Of a DNA stretch of 64,000 nucleotides, positions 1-10,322 are shown piece by piece. Numbering within the stretch: position 1 is the stretch's first letter; every line of letters starts with the position of its first letter. Under the pieces are notes generated by a model. The model was not told where the DNA came from. It made no database searches and saw nothing but the letters and a program-made list of their open reading frames with translations. The stretch is from Diphasiastrum complanatum (taxonomy: Eukaryota; Streptophyta; Lycopodiopsida; Lycopodiales; Lycopodiaceae): contig CM055103.1 in NCBI GenBank assembly GCA_029204225.1, forward strand, positions 56,563,078 through 56,627,077. Reading direction: 5' to 3'. The translations under genes were made by a program, and so were the position numbers.

Positions 1-452
1 TACACAAATTTCATCATCTTCTCAATGAGAGTACATCACATATATATATATATCCATGGACTCTCCTCCTACTTTGAGTTGAATTGGAGTTATGAATCCA
101 CCTCTCAAGCTATTTGGACTTATTCAAGCCACCTCAATATGTCTAATTGTGCCACCTAGTATTTTCATGCATTAAATGTGGCATGCAAAGTACAAATGGC
201 AATTCATATGGTAGCTCAAGTTTCTATATCTACCTACCTTGAATATTTTATTCTAAGATGGGTCTTTACTAAGCCAAAAGAGCTCAATTCATCTTTGGCA
301 TTTTTAGGGCCCCTACTTACAACATTAGATAGATTTTTCCAATATTTCAACACATAGCCTTGGTATAGTGATTCTTCTCTTCGATGTCATGGTAATTTCC
401 AAGAATAGACTTTGTGGAGGATCCATATTTGGTGATTCTTGTGGGCTTGTGT
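1..452. other. unassigned AT-rich sequence
   Basis: No open frame of useful length, splice pattern or known repeat was recognised. A short (TA)n run lies near position 45. Homology to the copia A LTR family starts only at about 453, so this stretch is either older flanking DNA or the decayed start of that LTR. Confidence 0.4.
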
Positions 453-1791
453 TGTGGAGCCTGTTCCCACGTGTGAAAGAAAGTATTTTTCATACTTGTA
501 TCTATCTAATTTGATTTTGTATCAATCTAGTTAGTGTGAACATGGTATGACTAGTTTTTAGTCAAGTTGACTAGTCACCTAGAAATTAGCTTTTCCTTGC
601 ATGTGCATGAGTAAATGCTCCCACATGGCAAGTGAATGTTCACATGTGTGTATAGAGTTCTAGAAGATAAGAGTTGACCATTTTTCTTCGATCCTATTTT
701 GTAAAGAATATTCCTATATTCTAGGAGACTAGCTCTTTGGATTTTAGTCATATTCTAGAAGGTCAACTTTGGATAAGGATCAAGGATGGATCAAATGGAT
801 AGATCTGAGTGATGTGGCACTCTTCACACGTGTGAAGACCTGCTGGACTGTACCAAACTCGTGGATGTACCTGATCCATAAAAGAATCATCATTTTGCTA
901 ATGAGATTGATGAGACTTTTGCATTCTATACTTTTGTGAGATTTCTAGTCATTAGTTTTGTGATTTCTATGAATGATTGCTATCAAGAACTATAGTACTT
1001 GTTGTTTTAGGTGCAGGCCATACTGTGGACAGTACTCCATACGTCTGAGACCGCCTTTACTAATTTATGATGTGTTGATCCATTGCTCTTGCTTAAATCT
1101 AAGTGTATTGAATCTAGATCAAGATCTAATGTGTAGAACTTGATAGATCCATTGATTAAGCAACCAATAACTCTCTATGATTGTCAAGTACATTCATTAT
1201 TGTCCTTTAAACTAAAATTTTGTCATGGTATCAGAGCTAAGTAAGAGAGTGACCATTTGAATCATAAAACTTACAAATATCATTGGCAAAATTTGTTTTT
1301 GGCCAATACTAGTGAGGGCAAGTTCATCTAGAGTGATAGGTTGTTCCTATTTGGATCAAATAGACTTGGAGGCTATGTATGTACTTTTCACACTTGTGAA
1401 ACCGTACAAGAACTTTCATTTCATGTTACTTTGTGTTTGTTGGTCCTAAAATCACAATTCTAGTTCATTTTTAGTGCTTTTTGAAGCATAGTATTGATCT
1501 AGATTCAATCTAGCTAATGCTTATGACCAAATAGAGTTTTGGATCATTGAAGCATTACTTTGAACATCAGATCTTAGAGGCTGATTTGTTCAGATCCTTA
1601 GTTGAAGTGAAATTTCTAAGAAAAGTGTAAAGCAAAAAAAAAAATTGTGAGATTGAAAGCTAGGAATTTTTGTCAAGATCTTTGTGTACCATTCAAGCTT
1701 GTGTGCTAGTTTGATAGAGACAAGGCTATAGGCAATCTTGTGAGATTTAGGCCTACCATAGATTTTTGAAAATTCAGAAATCTTTGTGATG
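453..1791 (+). mobile_element. old copia fragment of family A: LTR (453-1225), PBS and leader
   Basis: From about 453 the sequence matches the LTR of element A (2019-2880) with many substitutions, and it ends in TGTCA at 1225. A TGGTATCAGAGC primer site complementary to initiator Met-tRNA follows at 1226. The matching 5' leader runs to about 1791 and stops just before the position where gag should begin. The first roughly 80 bp of the LTR and the whole coding region are absent. This is a much older, truncated relative of element A and does not belong to it. Confidence 0.85.
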
Positions 1792-1978
1792 AAGTCTGCA
1801 AACTCACATCAAACACTGTAAGTAACTTACTTAAGGATATCAACGAAGTCGAGGAACAACAAACAACTTGCAAGTGCATATGAAGTCAACTAACAATTGG
1901 TGACCCATCTCATCATTTAGCTGCGTAAGTTATCACTTACGGTTACCAACGAAGGAAGCAAACGATCATCAACTGACA
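1792..1978. other. short spacer with a two-copy degenerate repeat
   Basis: The spacer between two copia fragments holds two similar segments about 90 bp apart. Each has a GTAAGT...ACTTAC inverted pair followed by an AACGAAG motif. The second can form a small hairpin, CGTAAGT/ACTTACG. No coding content was recognised. Confidence 0.35.
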
Positions 1979-2018
1979 ATGAGATAGTGGTTTGTTTCTT
2001 TGAAATCCATGATATAGC
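1979..2018 (-). mobile_element. copia C, 3' RNase H segment left of element A
   Basis: Read on the minus strand, these bases encode the RNase H stretch ISWISKKQTTISLS. It directly continues the minus-strand RNase H that resumes at 8338, on the far side of element A. The last five bases, ATAGC, are the target site duplicated when A inserted. Copia similarity ends at about 1979. Confidence 0.75.
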
Positions 2019-2880
2019 TGTTGAAAATTGTCACTTCTCACTTGACATTGGTTCATGTAAATATTGATCAAACATTAGAATATGTTGATGATATGATTTC
2101 ACACGTGTGGAGCATGTTCCCATGTGTGAAAGGATGTACTTTTCATGTTTGTATATATCCAAATTGATTTTGTATCATTCTAGTTAGTGTGAACATGAAA
2201 TGACTAGTTTTTAGTCAAGTTGACTAGTCACCTACAAATTAGCTTTTCCTTGCATGTGCATGAGTAAATGCTCCCACATGGCAAGTGGATGTTCACATGT
2301 GTGTATAGAGTACTAGAAGATAAGAGTTGACCATTTTCCTTAGATCCTATTTTGTAGGGAATATTCCTATATTCTAGGAGACTAGCTTTTTGGATTTTAG
2401 TCATATTCTAGAAGGTCAACTATTGGATAAGGATCAAGGATGGATCAAATGGATAGATATGAGTGATGTGGCACTCTTCACACGTGTGAAGGCCTGCTGG
2501 ACTGTACCAGACTCATGGATGTACTTGATCCATAAAAGGATCATCATTTTGCTAAGAAAATTGATGAGACTTTTGCACTCTACACTTTTGTGAGATTTCT
2601 AGTCATTTGTCTTGTGATTTTTATGCATGATTGCTATCTAGTATCATTGTACTTGTTGTTTCAGGTGCAGTCCGTACAGTGGACAGTACTCCACACGTGT
2701 GAAGCCGCTCTCACTAAAAAATGATGTGTTGATCCATTGCTCTTGCTTAAATCCAAGTGTAGTGAATCTAGATCAAGATCTAATGTGTAGAACTTGATAG
2801 ATTCATTGATTAAGCAACCAATAACTCTCTATGATTGTAAAGTACAATCATTATTGTCCTAAAAACTGTAAAATTTATCA
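2019..2880 (+). repeat. 5' LTR of copia A
   Basis: The LTR runs from TGTTGAAAATTG to AAATTTATCA, the canonical TG...CA ends. It holds CACGTG or CATGTG palindromes near 2098, 2119, 2291, 2477 and 2691; the one at 2477-2490 is the perfect 14-mer TTCACACGTGTGAA. A TATATA run near 2153 may serve as the TATA box, but the promoter position is not certain. Confidence 0.95.
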
Positions 2881-2892
2881 TGGTATCAGAGC
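2881..2892 (+). promoter_or_regulatory. primer-binding site of copia A
   Basis: TGGTATCAGAGC lies directly after the LTR end and is complementary to the 3' end of plant initiator Met-tRNA, the usual copia primer. The 584-bp leader that follows carries another perfect TTCACACGTGTGAA palindrome at 3042-3055. Confidence 0.93.
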
Positions 2893-3476
2893 TAAGTAAG
2901 AGAGTGATCATTGAATCATAAATCTTGTAAAGATCATTGGCAAAATTTGTTTTTTGGCCAATACTAGTGAGGGCGAGTTCTTCTAGAGTGATAGCTTGTA
3001 ATCATTTGGATCAAAACGACTTGGAGGCTGTGTATGTACTTTTCACACGTGTGAAACCGTACAGAAACTTTCAATTCAAGTTACTTTGTGTTTTTTGGTC
3101 CCAAAATCACAATACTAGTTCATTTTTGGTGCTTTTTGAAGCATAGTATTGATCTAGATTCATTCTAACTAATGCCTATGACCAAATAGTGTTTTGGATC
3201 ATTGAAGCATTTCTTTTTAGAGTCTAAGATCAGATCTAAGAGGCTGATTTGTTCAGATCCTTAGTTGAAGTGAAATCTCTAAGAAAAGTGTAAAGCAATT
3301 TTTTTTTGTGAGAGTGAAAGCTAGAAATTTTTGGTAAGATCTTTGAGTATCATTCAAGCTTGTGTGTTAGTTTGATAGAGACAAGCCTATAGGCATTCTA
3401 GTAAGCTTTAGGCCACTTCATAGATCTTTTAAAATTCAAAAATCTTTGTGATTTTTAAAAGAGCATTCATTCTAAA

Positions 3477-6400
3477 ATGTCATCCATGGGTGGATATTTG
3501 ATGGAATCAAGTGAGAGACTCACTTCCACAAATTATTCCATTTGGAAAGTGAGAATGGAATCACTCCTAGTGATCCATGATCTATATGACATAGTTCAAG
3601 GAGTAGAGGAAGAGCCTCAAACTCCCCAAGAACAAGCCAAATACAAGAAGAGAGCAAGATTAGCTCTACATTGCATAAAGTTAAATGTATGCAATGACCT
3701 CTTGAAAGAGGTGTCTTCTTGTACCTCATCCAAAGAGGCTTGGGATTCATTAAAGAGCATTTATGAATCCAACAATACTTCAAGAATCCTCATGCTAAGA
3801 AATCAAGTTTTCCAAAGCATGAAAGGAAGTGGAGAGAGTGGACAAGAGTATGTTCTTAGGATCAAATCTCTTAACAAGGAGTTAAGTGCAATAGGAGAGA
3901 AGATCCAAGATCAAGAACTAGTACAAATCATTTTGAATGGTCTAAGTGATGAGTTTACCAACTTAGTCCAATCATTTGCCATTCAAGACTCTCTTCCATC
4001 CATTGAAAAGTTGCACAATGTTCTTGTGGCCGAGGAGAGTAGGCTTCTACACCTCAAGACAAGAATGGATAGCATGTCACTTAATGGAGGAGAGGAGAAA
4101 GCTAACTTTACATCTAAAGGCAAGAAAAAGCAAAATCCATTCAAGAAAAATCAAGGCAAGGAGGCCGAGATGAAGAATGGAGGATCTACCTCCAAAGGCA
4201 AAGTGAAGAACAAGGCAAAACTAAAGTGTTTCTTTTGTGGAAAGAAAGGACACTTTGCCTCAGAATGCTACTTGAAGAAGAATCAACAAGCCAAAGGAGA
4301 TCAAGGGAACATTGCTCAAGAGGAAGAATATGAGGATGGATTCAACACATCCTTAATGGTTGCATCTACACCAACTTCAAGTCAAGACACATGGTGGATA
4401 GATAGTGGGGCTAGTTCCCACATGTCCTTTAACAAGCATTATTTTTCTACTCTTCTATCTTGTAATGACTCTAAGAAGTCAATATACACTGCTAGTGATC
4501 AAGCATGCAAGATAGATGGCATAGGATCTATACCTCTTTGTTTAGGCACATCTAAAAGGATAGATCTAGATAATGTTTTGTATGTTCCTACCATTTCAAG
4601 AAACTTGCTTAGTGTAGGACAATTAATGGACAATGGACTAGATGTACATTTCAAGAATGGAGTTTGTTCCATCTTGAAAAATGATAAGTGCATAGCTAGT
4701 GGCATTAAGCAAGGTAGACTTTTCAAGTTGGATGCTAATGTTGCAAGTGAAAGTGTGAACTTGGCTAGGGAGGAGCTAACTCAAGTGGAGCTTTGGCATA
4801 AGAGATTAGGCCATCCTAATCTTCAATCTATGGAGTCAATGGCAAGCAAGGAACTAGCTCTCGGCCTACCAAGAGCTTTCAAGAAGTGTGGAAAAATGTG
4901 TGAGGCATGTGGCCTTGCAAAGTCACACAAATCTTCTTACAAGAAATCTTCATCAAGATCTCTCTCTCCCTTGGATCTCATACATTCTGATGTACATAGT
5001 TTTTCACATGCAAGTAATGGAGGTGCCTTGATGTATGTAACTTTTATAGATGATTGTACTAGATTCACATGGATTGAGTTACTATCAAAGAAAAATCTTG
5101 TTTATGAAGCTTTCATTAAGTTCAAGTCTCTAGTAGAGAAACAACTTAGTACTTCTATCAAAGCACTAAGATGTGATAATGGAGGAGAGTACACCTCCAA
5201 TAAAATGAAAGACTTTTGTGAGATCAATGGTATTAAGTTACAATACACTTGTTCCTACACCCCTCAACAAAATGGGGTGGCCGAGAGGAAAAATAGGAGT
5301 CTATGTGAGTGTGCAAAGTCCTTGAGGCTTGATGCATCACTTCTCATCTCATTTTGGGGAGAAGCCATAACATGTGCTAATTATTTGTGTAATAGACTTC
5401 CTAGTAGTGCTATAGATGGGATCTCACCTTATCAAGCCTTGTTTGATAAGAAACCCAATGTAAAATATTTTAAGATCTTTGGATGTACTTGTTATGTACA
5501 CATTCCTTTGGAGACTAGAAGGAAAGAAGATGCTACCTCCTTCAAAGGAATCTTTGTTGGCTATGGAGAAAATAGCAAGGGATATAGGATATATGATCCT
5601 ACATCCAAGAAAGTAAAGGTAAGCAAGGATGTACTTTTTGATGAGTCACAATTTGCTAAGAGCTTGTCAAATGGATCTAACCCATTGTGCATTGAAGATC
5701 TTGACAAATCCGAGGAGGATCTTGACAAACCCGAGGAGGATCATGACAAACCCGAGGATGGAGATTTGGATCCAAGTCAAAAGGGGCCAAGAAGATCATC
5801 AAGGAGCAAGGCCGAGCCCTCAAGGCTTACCTATGTGGACAAGGGAAAGCAAAAGGAAGGCTCTACATCTTCTACCTCTTACTCTTTTTTAGCTACATTG
5901 ATTGAAGAACCATCATCTTTTGAAGAAGCATGTAAATCTAAAGTTTGGAGAGATGCAATGCAAGTAGAGTATGATGCATTAGAAGAAAATCATACTTGGA
6001 ATCTTGTAAATCTTCCAAGAGGAAAGAAACCACTTGCATGTAAGTGGATTTATAGAATTAAGTACAATCAAGATGGATCTATTAGTAAATACAAAGCTAG
6101 GCTTGTTGCTAAGGGATTTCTTCAAATAAAAGGATTGGATTATGAAGAAACATTTGCACCTGTAGCTAAGCTTGTAACTATTAGATTAATCATTTGCATT
6201 GCTACTTTGTTCAAATGGGATCTCTACCAAATGGATGTGACAAATGCCTTCTTGAATGGCTTCTTAGAAGAGGAAATCTACATGATGCAACCCGAGGGCT
6301 TCATCAAGATTGGTGAGGAGCAAAAGGTGTGCTACTTAAGGAAGAGCCTATATGGCTTGAAGCAAGCACCTAGAGCTTGGTACTCTAGGTTGCATGATTT

Positions 6401-7457
6401 TCTCTATTCCCTTGGCTTTGTACTAAGTGCTTATGAACCTTCTTTATATTTCAAATGTAATGAAGGAAAGATCATCATTTTGGTTCTTTATGTTGATGAC
6501 ATCATTATGACAGGAAATGATGATGATGGCATAGGCAAAGTAAAAGTTGACTTATCTAGTGAGTTCAAGATGGTAGATCTAGGCTTCCTAAAGTTTATAC
6601 TTGGGATAGAAGTGTCTAGAAGTAGCAATTGTACTTTCATAAGTCAATCTAAGTATGCTACTTCCATTCTTGAAAGATTTGGTATGAAAGATTGTAAGGG
6701 GATTGACACCCCTATGGAGCATGTTGTGAAAGCAACTAATGAAGGTGATGAAGCATCCTTTGAGGACATCACTCTCTTTAGGAAGCTTATAGGCTCTCTA
6801 ATCTATTTAACCATCACTAGACCTGACTTAAGTTTTTGTGTAAGCAAGTTGAGTCAAAGTATGCAAGCTCCTTTAATTCATCATTGGAAAAGTGCCAAGA
6901 GAGTACTTAGATATGTTTCTAGTACTAGATTTTTTGGTATACTTTATGAAGGATCTAACTTGCACTTGAGAGCCTACTCGGATTCAGATTTTGCAGGTGA
7001 CAAGATGGATAGGAAGTCCATTAGTGCATTTGCAACATTTCTTTGTGGAGGAGTGATATCTTGGCTTTCCAAAAAGCAAGATACAATCTCACTATCTTCT
7101 TGTGAAGCCGAGTACAAGGCATTGACTTCAACAACCAAAGAGCTCTTATGGCTAAGAAGACTCTTGATGGAACTACATGTGCTAGAGGCCGAGGAGATCC
7201 CTTACATATTTTGTGACAATCAAGCTTCTCAACAAATTGCTTCAAATCCTATCTTCCATGCTAGAACAAAGCATATTGAGATAGCTCACCACTTTGTGAG
7301 GGAGAAGGTACAATCCAAGGAAGTGCAACTACATCATGTACCATCATCCGAATGCATAGCTGATATCTTAACCAAACCATTGTCCAAAGATCCATTTTTT
7401 AAGTTAAGATATGCTCTTGGAATTGTAGATAGATGTACACTAGATTTGCCAAGTTAG
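3477..7457 (+). CDS. copia A gag-pol polyprotein
   Basis: A 1326-residue polyprotein drives replication of element A. Domains in order: a Gag of the UBN2 type (about 1-240); a CCHC zinc knuckle from residue 251 (CFFCGKKGHFASEC); an aspartic protease with WWIDSGA at 306-312; an HHCC zinc domain starting at ELWHKRLGH; an integrase core with Asp505, Asp567 and Glu603 (D-35-E spacing); an acidic linker with a near-repeated DLDKPEED motif; a reverse transcriptase with YVDD at 1005-1008; and an RNase H with DSDFAGD and CEAEYKAL. No frameshift or stop was seen. The first ATG is used; it sits 584 bp after the PBS. Pol order PR-IN-RT-RH defines copia. Confidence 0.96.
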   Translation: MSSMGGYLMESSERLTSTNYSIWKVRMESLLVIHDLYDIVQGVEEEPQTPQEQAKYKKRARLALHCIKLNVCNDLLKEVSSCTSSKEAWDSLKSIYESNNTSRILMLRNQVFQSMKGSGESGQEYVLRIKSLNKELSAIGEKIQDQELVQIILNGLSDEFTNLVQSFAIQDSLPSIEKLHNVLVAEESRLLHLKTRMDSMSLNGGEEKANFTSKGKKKQNPFKKNQGKEAEMKNGGSTSKGKVKNKAKLKCFFCGKKGHFASECYLKKNQQAKGDQGNIAQEEEYEDGFNTSLMVASTPTSSQDTWWIDSGASSHMSFNKHYFSTLLSCNDSKKSIYTASDQACKIDGIGSIPLCLGTSKRIDLDNVLYVPTISRNLLSVGQLMDNGLDVHFKNGVCSILKNDKCIASGIKQGRLFKLDANVASESVNLAREELTQVELWHKRLGHPNLQSMESMASKELALGLPRAFKKCGKMCEACGLAKSHKSSYKKSSSRSLSPLDLIHSDVHSFSHASNGGALMYVTFIDDCTRFTWIELLSKKNLVYEAFIKFKSLVEKQLSTSIKALRCDNGGEYTSNKMKDFCEINGIKLQYTCSYTPQQNGVAERKNRSLCECAKSLRLDASLLISFWGEAITCANYLCNRLPSSAIDGISPYQALFDKKPNVKYFKIFGCTCYVHIPLETRRKEDATSFKGIFVGYGENSKGYRIYDPTSKKVKVSKDVLFDESQFAKSLSNGSNPLCIEDLDKSEEDLDKPEEDHDKPEDGDLDPSQKGPRRSSRSKAEPSRLTYVDKGKQKEGSTSSTSYSFLATLIEEPSSFEEACKSKVWRDAMQVEYDALEENHTWNLVNLPRGKKPLACKWIYRIKYNQDGSISKYKARLVAKGFLQIKGLDYEETFAPVAKLVTIRLIICIATLFKWDLYQMDVTNAFLNGFLEEEIYMMQPEGFIKIGEEQKVCYLRKSLYGLKQAPRAWYSRLHDFLYSLGFVLSAYEPSLYFKCNEGKIIILVLYVDDIIMTGNDDDGIGKVKVDLSSEFKMVDLGFLKFILGIEVSRSSNCTFISQSKYATSILERFGMKDCKGIDTPMEHVVKATNEGDEASFEDITLFRKLIGSLIYLTITRPDLSFCVSKLSQSMQAPLIHHWKSAKRVLRYVSSTRFFGILYEGSNLHLRAYSDSDFAGDKMDRKSISAFATFLCGGVISWLSKKQDTISLSSCEAEYKALTSTTKELLWLRRLLMELHVLEAEEIPYIFCDNQASQQIASNPIFHARTKHIEIAHHFVREKVQSKEVQLHHVPSSECIADILTKPLSKDPFFKLRYALGIVDRCTLDLPS

Positions 7458-7470
7458 AAGTGAGGAGGAG
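7457..7470 (+). promoter_or_regulatory. polypurine tract of copia A
   Basis: The purine-rich run GAAGTGAGGAGGAG ends one base before the 3' LTR TGTTG. This is the expected position of the plus-strand DNA priming site. It overlaps the end of the stop codon of gag-pol. Confidence 0.85.
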
Positions 7471-8332
7471 TGTTGAAAATTGTCACTTCTCACTTGACAT
7501 TGGTTCATGTAAATATTGATCAAACATTAGAATATGTTGATGATATGATTTCACACGTGTGGAGCATGTTCCCATGTGTGAAAGGATGTACTTTTCATGT
7601 TTGTATATATCCAAATTGATTTTGTATCATTCTAGTTAGTGTGAACATGAAATGACTAGTTTTTAGTCAAGTTGACTAGTCACCTACAAATTAGCTTTTC
7701 CTTGCATGTGCATGAGTAAATGCTCCCACATGGCAAGTGGATGTTCACATGTGTGTATAGAGTACTAGAAGATAAGAGTTGACCATTTTCCTTAGATCCT
7801 ATTTTGTAGGAAATATTCCTATATTCTAGGAGACTAGCTTTTTGGATTTTAGTCATATTCTAGAAGGTCAACTATTGGATAAGGATCAAGGATGGATCAA
7901 ATGGATAGATATGAGTGATGTGGCACTCTTCACACGTGTGAAGGCCTGCTGGACTGTACCAGACTCATGGATGTACTTGATCCATAAAAGGATCATCATT
8001 TTGCTAAGAAAATTGATGAGACTTTTGCACTCTACACTTTTGTGAGATTTCTAGTCATTTGTCTTGTGATTTTTATGCATGATTGCTATCTAGTATCATT
8101 GTACTTGTTGTTTCAGGTGCAGTCCGTACAGTGGACAGTACTCCACACGTGTGAAGCCGCTCTCACTAAAAAATGATGTGTTGATCCATTGCTCTTGCTT
8201 AAATCCAAGTGTAGTGAATCTAGATCAAGATCTAATGTGTAGAACTTGATAGATTCATTGATTAAGCAACCAATAACTCTCTATGATTGTAAAGTACAAT
8301 CATTATTGTCCTAAAAACTGTAAAATTTATCA
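7471..8332 (+). repeat. 3' LTR of copia A
   Basis: It is 862 bp long and differs from the 5' LTR at one base by eye. It is followed by the target duplication ATAGC (8333-8337), after which the minus-strand copia C resumes. Confidence 0.95.
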
Positions 8333-8495
8333 ATAGCTCCATCACCTATGAAAATACAATAAGCACTAATGGATTTTCTATCCATTACATCTCCAGCATA
8401 GTCTGAATCTGAAAATCCAAAAAGATTAGGTGATGATCCCTCATACAATATGCCAAAATCTCGAGTTCCAATGATGTACCTCAAAACTCACTTTC

Positions 8496-9641
8496 CTAGC
8501 TTCCAATGCTCCTAGCATAGTTTTTGATAGTAGAACTTTGATCCATCATAAGAATGATCTTCTTCCTAAGAATAGACCTCCTTTCAATGATCATATAATG
8601 CTCAAAATAGAAACAACCATAATTGATATAGAGAATAGTGTCCACTTGGGATGCTTCACTATTTCTTACATCAATTTTACATGTAAAAATGTGACTAGAA
8701 TATGAAGAATTAATTAGAATGTAAATGAAATGATTCCACCATGCTTCCAACTCTGAAATCTCTAGAAAAATACAGCAAACAAACAATAAATGTGAGTGAT
8801 CAACTTCTGCTTGCATGTCTCCTCCTCCTTTGTCCTTTGTTGCCATGTATCCACCATGATACTCCATGAATGAGCTTCCATCTCCATCTTGCCAAAAGAT
8901 GCCATCAAGCCTTGATGACTTGACCATGAATGAGTGACATAATGAGCTTCCAATAGCTTCATTTCCATCAGAAAAACCAGCCAAGAATGCTAGTACAAAT
9001 CCAACATCAAAACAATGCTCACCAATGTAGCTAGTTTTACCATATCTTGACAATTTGCACACATCCACATGAAATTGCTCAAATATGAGATGAAACAAGT
9101 AAAGTAAACTTGAACAACACTTCCTTGCTGCTCCTTTGACCTCACTTGAGTCTTCAATATGCTTCAAAAATAGATCCATAACATCTTTGCCAATTACCTC
9201 TCCTTTGATGCTCTTGACTAGCTCCAAATTGTAAACTTCCCTTTTGACTAGTTGAAGCGTTTTGAGATCAACCTCTTGATATTCCACTTGATCATCAAAG
9301 TCATTGAACAGACTTTGTTTTCCAGATCCATTTCTTGATTTTACAGCAAGATAACATCCATCCACTTGCATAGCTCCATGTACACAAGAAGATCCTCCAA
9401 AAGATGTTCCATTCTTCATAAGAGATCGAAACTCAAGATCCATTGCTTGGATCCACTCCTCTTCTTTACTTGCTTGATCTACAATTGTAGGCTCATCCAA
9501 AAATGTTAGAAAAGCAACATAATTTCTAGAAACTACTTGCTTACCCTTTTGATCATATGTGAGCCTTGGAGGTACGTGTATTTCTCTTGATGTTCTCCTT
9601 GGCTTTTGACTAGATGAAGGTCCATCATCATCACCATCCAA
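8496..9641 (-). pseudogene. chimeric frame: copia linker fused to unrecognised sequence
   Basis: The 381-residue frame begins with copia sequence (GPSSSQKPRRTS to about residue 80, EFRSLMKNGT). It then leaves copia and continues open for about 280 residues with no similarity to RT or RNase H. The foreign part contains runs such as YQEVDLKTLQLVKREVY, GKDVMDLFLKHIEDSSEV, CCSSLLYLFHLIFEQFH and CFDVGFVLAFLAGFSDGNE. It looks like globular helical protein, but I do not recognise a family. Its length (about 0.88 kb) is close to the RT segment it replaces in intact element D. A captured host transcript is the likeliest explanation; a second, diverged element is the alternative. Confidence 0.55.
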
Positions 9642-10270
9642 AGTAGGATCCCATCAACATCAAGAATGTTAGATCCATCCACTCTACCATCAATCATGCT
9701 TGAAGACACCTTTGGAATGTTTCCCTCATAAAAAATGACATCTCTACCAACAATCACTTTGTTAGTAGAAGGAATGTAAACCTTGTAGGCTTTACTCACC
9801 TCACTATATCCAACAAAAATACCTCTTTTTGAAGATGGATCCTCCTTGGTCCTATCATCAAGAGTAATGTTGACATAGCATGTGCATCCAAAGGTTCCTA
9901 GAAAGTTGACACTCGGCCTCCTCTTGAATAACATCTCAAAAGGTGTCCTTCCATCCAAAATAGCACTCGGCCACCTATTGCACAAGAAATTGGCACACAA
10001 CAAAGCTTGATCCCAAAATGGTTTGTCAAGATTAGCACTTAACCACATAGCTTTAGCACTTTCACATAAAGTCCTATTCTTCCTTTCAGCCACTCCATTT
10101 TGTTGTGGGGTCCTTGATGTTGTATATTCCCTCTTGATCTCATGCTCATTACAAAAGACCTTGAACTTGTTAGATATGTACTCACCACCATTGTCACCTC
10201 TCAAGCACTTGATCTTTGTGGAAAATTGATTATCCCTTGCATTCTTGAACTTGACAAAGACATCATACAC
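9533..10270 (-). pseudogene. copia C integrase core and C-terminus
   Basis: The 245-residue frame carries the second catalytic Asp (RGDNGGEY), the catalytic Glu (QQNGVAERKN) and the conserved FLCNRWPSA and DRTKEDPSSKRGIFVGY blocks of copia integrase. The first catalytic Asp and the zinc domain are missing because the element is truncated at 10322. Near 9640 the reading frame shifts into the downstream frame that holds GPSSSQKPRR. It is a broken part of element C and not a separate gene. Confidence 0.85.
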
Positions 10271-10322
10271 TTCATCCTTGCTCTTTAGTAGATAGATCCA
10301 ACAAAATCTACTAAAATCATCA

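Larger units (their letters stand above)
2019..8332 (+). mobile_element. intact Ty1/copia LTR retrotransposon A
   Basis: Two 862-bp LTRs (2019-2880 and 7471-8332) flank a 4,590-bp internal region. The internal region holds a Met-tRNA PBS, one uninterrupted gag-pol frame and a purine tract. The 5-bp sequence ATAGC lies immediately outside both ends (2014-2018, 8333-8337), which proves a single insertion event. By eye the LTRs differ at one base (G near 2359, A near 7811), so the insertion is very recent. It landed in the RNase H region of the minus-strand copia C. With a full frame and all cis elements present, it could be autonomous. Confidence 0.96.
8338..10322 (-). mobile_element. copia C, degraded, carrying a foreign coding segment
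   Basis: This minus-strand relative of element D lacks LTRs. Reading along its own strand, it starts inside the integrase core (FIDDFSRF at 10322). It then runs through the integrase C-terminus and linker (GPSSSQKPRR) to the start of RT (SLMKNGT, about 9403). After about 885 bp of unrelated sequence it re-enters RNase H at EHWKLGK (about 8515). RNase H (DSDYAGDVMDRKS) continues to 8338 and, beyond element A, to 1979. Its left part was split by A. Its right end coincides with the inversion breakpoint proposed for element X. Confidence 0.8.

Noticed and set aside
2390-2593. 67-residue frame in the A LTR, repeated at 7842-8045
   Set aside because: It is present in both LTRs only because they are duplicates; it has no similarity to a known protein and overlaps the LTR control region.
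8515-9403. The foreign segment in C as an inverted RT
   Set aside because: Its length matches the missing RT, so I looked for RT motifs (CKWIF, GLKQAP, YVDD) on the opposite strand and found none.
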